A DNA stretch of 7,351 nt from Gemmatimonadota bacterium. GTDB lineage: Bacteria; Gemmatimonadota; Gemmatimonadetes; Gemmatimonadales; GWC2-71-9. Both the position numbers and the translations under genes were made by a program. Where the stretch lies: the NCBI GenBank assembly GCA_003220955.1, contig QHTW01000228.1, positions 12,651-20,001 of the forward strand, written 5' to 3'. Below, in pieces: positions 5,697 to 7,351 of this stretch; position 1 is the first letter of the stretch, and each line of letters begins with the position of its first letter. Under the pieces are notes generated by a model that did not search any database, had not been told where the DNA came from, and was given only the letters and a program-made list of their open reading frames with translations.

Positions 5697-6534
5697 GGGA
5701 CCCGTCGTAGAAGAATGGGCCGATCGGCGCTTCTTCCGGCCGTTGGGGTGGCGCGTGGCGACCGCCCTCCTGCCGACGCGCATCTCGGCCGATGCCGTCA
5801 CGCTCGCGAGCCTGGTGCTGGGAGTGCTCGCGGGTCACCTGTTCTGGTACCGCAGCGCCTGGGTCAATGCGTGCGGCGTCTTGCTGTTCATCGTGTCCGA
5901 CCTGCTGGACAGCGTCGACGGGCAGCTCGCGCGCCTGCGCGGAAAGTCGACGCGCATGGGCAGGATCCTCGATGGCCTCGCCGACAGTGGCCGCTTCGTC
6001 AGCCTGTATGGGCATCTCGCCGCCCGCCTGTATGCCGGGCATTGGCGCTGGGGTGGAGTCGCGCTGGCGATGGCCGCGCTGTTCTCCCACGCCTACCAGG
6101 CGGCCGCCGCCGACTTCATTCGCCAGGCGTACCTGCGCTTCGCGATTGGCGAGGGTGACGAGCTCGACGTCCCCGAGCAGGCCGGCGTCGAGAACGGCGA
6201 TTCGTGGTGGGGGCGCATCTCATCCTGGATCTACGGCGACTACACGCGGCGCCAGGCGTTGCTTTTCCCTCGCACGACGGCGCTCGCCCGCGCGTATTCG
6301 GGGCGTGAGGTGCCCGACTCGTTGCGCCGCTCCTGGGCCGAGCGACAGCGCTGGGTGGTGCGGGGGTGCGCGCTGATCGCGCAGAACATTCGCTTCCTGC
6401 TGCTGGCGCTGACCGCGGTGCCACACTGGCCCGCGGCGTATTGCTGGATCGTCGTCGTGCCCCTGAATCTGGTGCTGGTCGTCCTCATTCTGGCGCACGA
6501 GCGCGAGCCGAAATTCCATGCACAACTCGCCTGA
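5683..6534 (+). CDS. CDP-alcohol phosphatidyltransferase family membrane enzyme
   Basis: A 283-residue integral membrane enzyme that carries the complete family signature D-x2-D-G-x2-A-R-x8-G-x3-D-x3-D: Asp76, Asp79, Gly80, Ala83, Arg84, Gly93, Asp97 and Asp101. These Asp residues bind metal and catalyse transfer of a phospho-alcohol from a CDP derivative to a second alcohol, releasing CMP. Hydrophobic segments are at about 38-56, 60-75, 104-145 (probably two helices), 226-246 and 252-271. A hydrophilic stretch of some 75 residues (150-224), acidic at first and then Trp-, Arg- and Tyr-rich, separates the fourth and fifth helices and makes the protein longer than typical members of about 200 residues. 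The GTG start has a good ribosome site and overlaps the aminotransferase by 14 bp. With the upstream nucleotidyltransferase it forms a plausible activation-and-transfer pair. Lipid or soluble acceptor cannot be told from sequence. Confidence 0.9.
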   Translation: MYASKGPVVEEWADRRFFRPLGWRVATALLPTRISADAVTLASLVLGVLAGHLFWYRSAWVNACGVLLFIVSDLLDSVDGQLARLRGKSTRMGRILDGLADSGRFVSLYGHLAARLYAGHWRWGGVALAMAALFSHAYQAAAADFIRQAYLRFAIGEGDELDVPEQAGVENGDSWWGRISSWIYGDYTRRQALLFPRTTALARAYSGREVPDSLRRSWAERQRWVVRGCALIAQNIRFLLLALTAVPHWPAAYCWIVVVPLNLVLVVLILAHEREPKFHAQLA

Positions 6535-7351
6535 CGCTCGCGTCTATCGTGGCGTGCTCCTCGGCCTCGGGGGCATCGCGCGCTCCGGCCACCTGCCCGC
6601 GTTTCAAGCCGATCCGAAGGTGGCGTCGCGACTGCGGATCGTCGGGATCGTAGACGACGCGCCACACGCCCCGGCATCATTCGCCGGTATCCCGCTCCTA
6701 TCTCGTCCCGATCAGCTGGCGGACCTTGGCCCGGTCGACTTCGTCGACATCTGCACGCCGACGTCGTCTCACCTCGAGTTGTCGTTGTGGGGACTGTCGC
6801 AGGGCTACCATGTCCTGTGCGAAAAGCCGGTCGCGGTGAATCGCGCCGAGGCGGCGAAGCTGGCCGCGGCGGCGCTCGATGCGGGCCGCGTAGTGATGCC
6901 CTGCCATCAGTATCGCTTCAATCCGGTGTGGCGCCGTCTCAAGCAGTGGCTCGACGAGGGCGCGATCGGACGTTGGTATCTGGCGGAGTTCCGGGTATAT
7001 CGTCTCGCCGCCGATCCTGGCGCCGGTCAGGCGCCCGTGCCCTGGCGGGGACGTCGCGCCGATGGACGGGGCGGCGTGCTGCTCGATCACGGCACGCACC
7101 TGGTCTACGAGCTGCTGGACGTGGCGGGTCCGCCGCAATCCGTGCGTGCCTGGACCGGCCGGCTGCGGCATGACGGCTACGACGTCGAAGACACGGCGCA
7201 GCTTGTGTTCGGCTATCCCGATCGGATGGCGACGATGTTTCTCACGTGGGCCGCGCGGCGGCGTGAGACTGAGATCCGCTTCATCGGCGAGCGGGGGAGC
7301 ATTACGTGGAGCGGCGGCATGCTCACGCTCGAGCGCGACGGCCACACCGAG
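6518..7351 (+). CDS. Gfo/Idh/MocA family NAD(P)-dependent oxidoreductase (3' partial)
   Basis: The frame from ATG 6518 stays open to the last base, giving 278 residues and no stop; family members usually have about 330-400. The N-terminal Rossmann fold shows LLGLGGIARSGHLPAF (14-29, Gly16, Gly18, Gly19), an acidic end to the second strand (GIVDD, 43-47), CTPTSSH (79-85) and the family hallmark CEKPVAV (101-107) with Lys103 as the likely catalytic lysine. The C-terminal substrate domain begins with CHQYRFNP (129-136) and contains LLDHGTHLVYELLD (188-201), where His191 and His194 are candidate active-site residues. It should oxidise or reduce a hydroxyl/keto group on a sugar, cyclitol or polyol with NAD(P). 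The gene overlaps the CDP-alcohol phosphotransferase by 17 bp, so it belongs to the same operon. Substrate unknown. Confidence 0.92.
   Translation, partial: MHNSPDARVYRGVLLGLGGIARSGHLPAFQADPKVASRLRIVGIVDDAPHAPASFAGIPLLSRPDQLADLGPVDFVDICTPTSSHLELSLWGLSQGYHVLCEKPVAVNRAEAAKLAAAALDAGRVVMPCHQYRFNPVWRRLKQWLDEGAIGRWYLAEFRVYRLAADPGAGQAPVPWRGRRADGRGGVLLDHGTHLVYELLDVAGPPQSVRAWTGRLRHDGYDVEDTAQLVFGYPDRMATMFLTWAARRRETEIRFIGERGSITWSGGMLTLERDGHTE

Noticed and set aside
4341..5801. 486-codon open frame on the minus strand opposite the aminotransferase
   Set aside because: It mirrors a well-conserved PLP enzyme; its translation is Arg/His/Ala-rich with no recognisable domain. Long antisense frames are expected in GC-rich genes.
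6698..7345. Minus-strand 215-codon frame and a shorter + frame (6787-7173) at the 3' end
   Set aside because: Both lie inside the oxidoreductase, whose frame is open to the window edge and carries the GxGG and EKP motifs; the alternatives show no domain.
2160..7351. Phosphonate biosynthesis cluster
   Set aside because: Nucleotidyltransferase, aminotransferase and CDP-alcohol phosphotransferase also occur in phosphonate clusters, but no PEP mutase or phosphonopyruvate decarboxylase is visible and the aminotransferase is class III, not the class V 2-AEP type. It stays possible only if flanking sequence holds PEP mutase.

Overview
This window comes from a GC-rich bacterial chromosome. Third codon positions are mostly G or C, GTG starts are common, and stop and start codons of successive genes often overlap. 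The gene content (patatin, DUF2203, class III aminotransferase, CDP-alcohol phosphotransferase) would fit an uncultured soil-type lineage such as Gemmatimonadota, Acidobacteriota or a relative. Nothing in the window fixes the taxon, so this is a low-confidence guess. All supported genes are on the + strand. The window begins inside one gene and ends inside another, and I see no RNA gene, mobile element or CRISPR array.

Region 1 (1-2064) is a compact set of four genes: the C-terminal part of a patatin-like serine hydrolase, a small CBS-pair protein, a DUF2203 protein and a small four-helix membrane protein. They are separated by 4 bp or overlap by 1-4 bp, so they are probably co-transcribed. 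They look like housekeeping or regulatory genes with no obvious shared pathway.

Region 2 (2065-2159) is the only real gap. It is a short pyrimidine-rich spacer with several mutually exclusive G/C hairpins and no clear promoter or terminator.

Region 3 (2160-7351) is the interesting part: six genes joined by overlapping or touching stop and start codons. In order they encode a HAD-family hydrolase, a sugar-phosphate/alcohol-phosphate-type nucleotidyltransferase, an ATP-grasp ligase, a class III PLP aminotransferase with a four-cysteine insert, a membrane CDP-alcohol phosphotransferase with a perfect family signature, and a Gfo/Idh/MocA-type NAD(P)-dependent oxidoreductase that runs off the 3' edge. 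A soluble nucleotidyltransferase beside a CDP-alcohol phosphotransferase is the logic of pathways that activate a phospho-alcohol as a CDP derivative and transfer it in the membrane, as in inositol-phosphate cytidylyltransferase/DIPP synthase and in phosphonate or aminoalcohol head-group pathways. The oxidoreductase and aminotransferase could make an amino-alcohol or amino-cyclitol by oxidation then transamination, the HAD enzyme could adjust phosphorylation, and the ATP-grasp enzyme could join a carboxylate to an amine. My working inference is a biosynthetic operon for an unusual amino-containing phospholipid head group, phosphodiester solute or surface decoration. The substrate cannot be read from sequence, and the cluster continues beyond the window.
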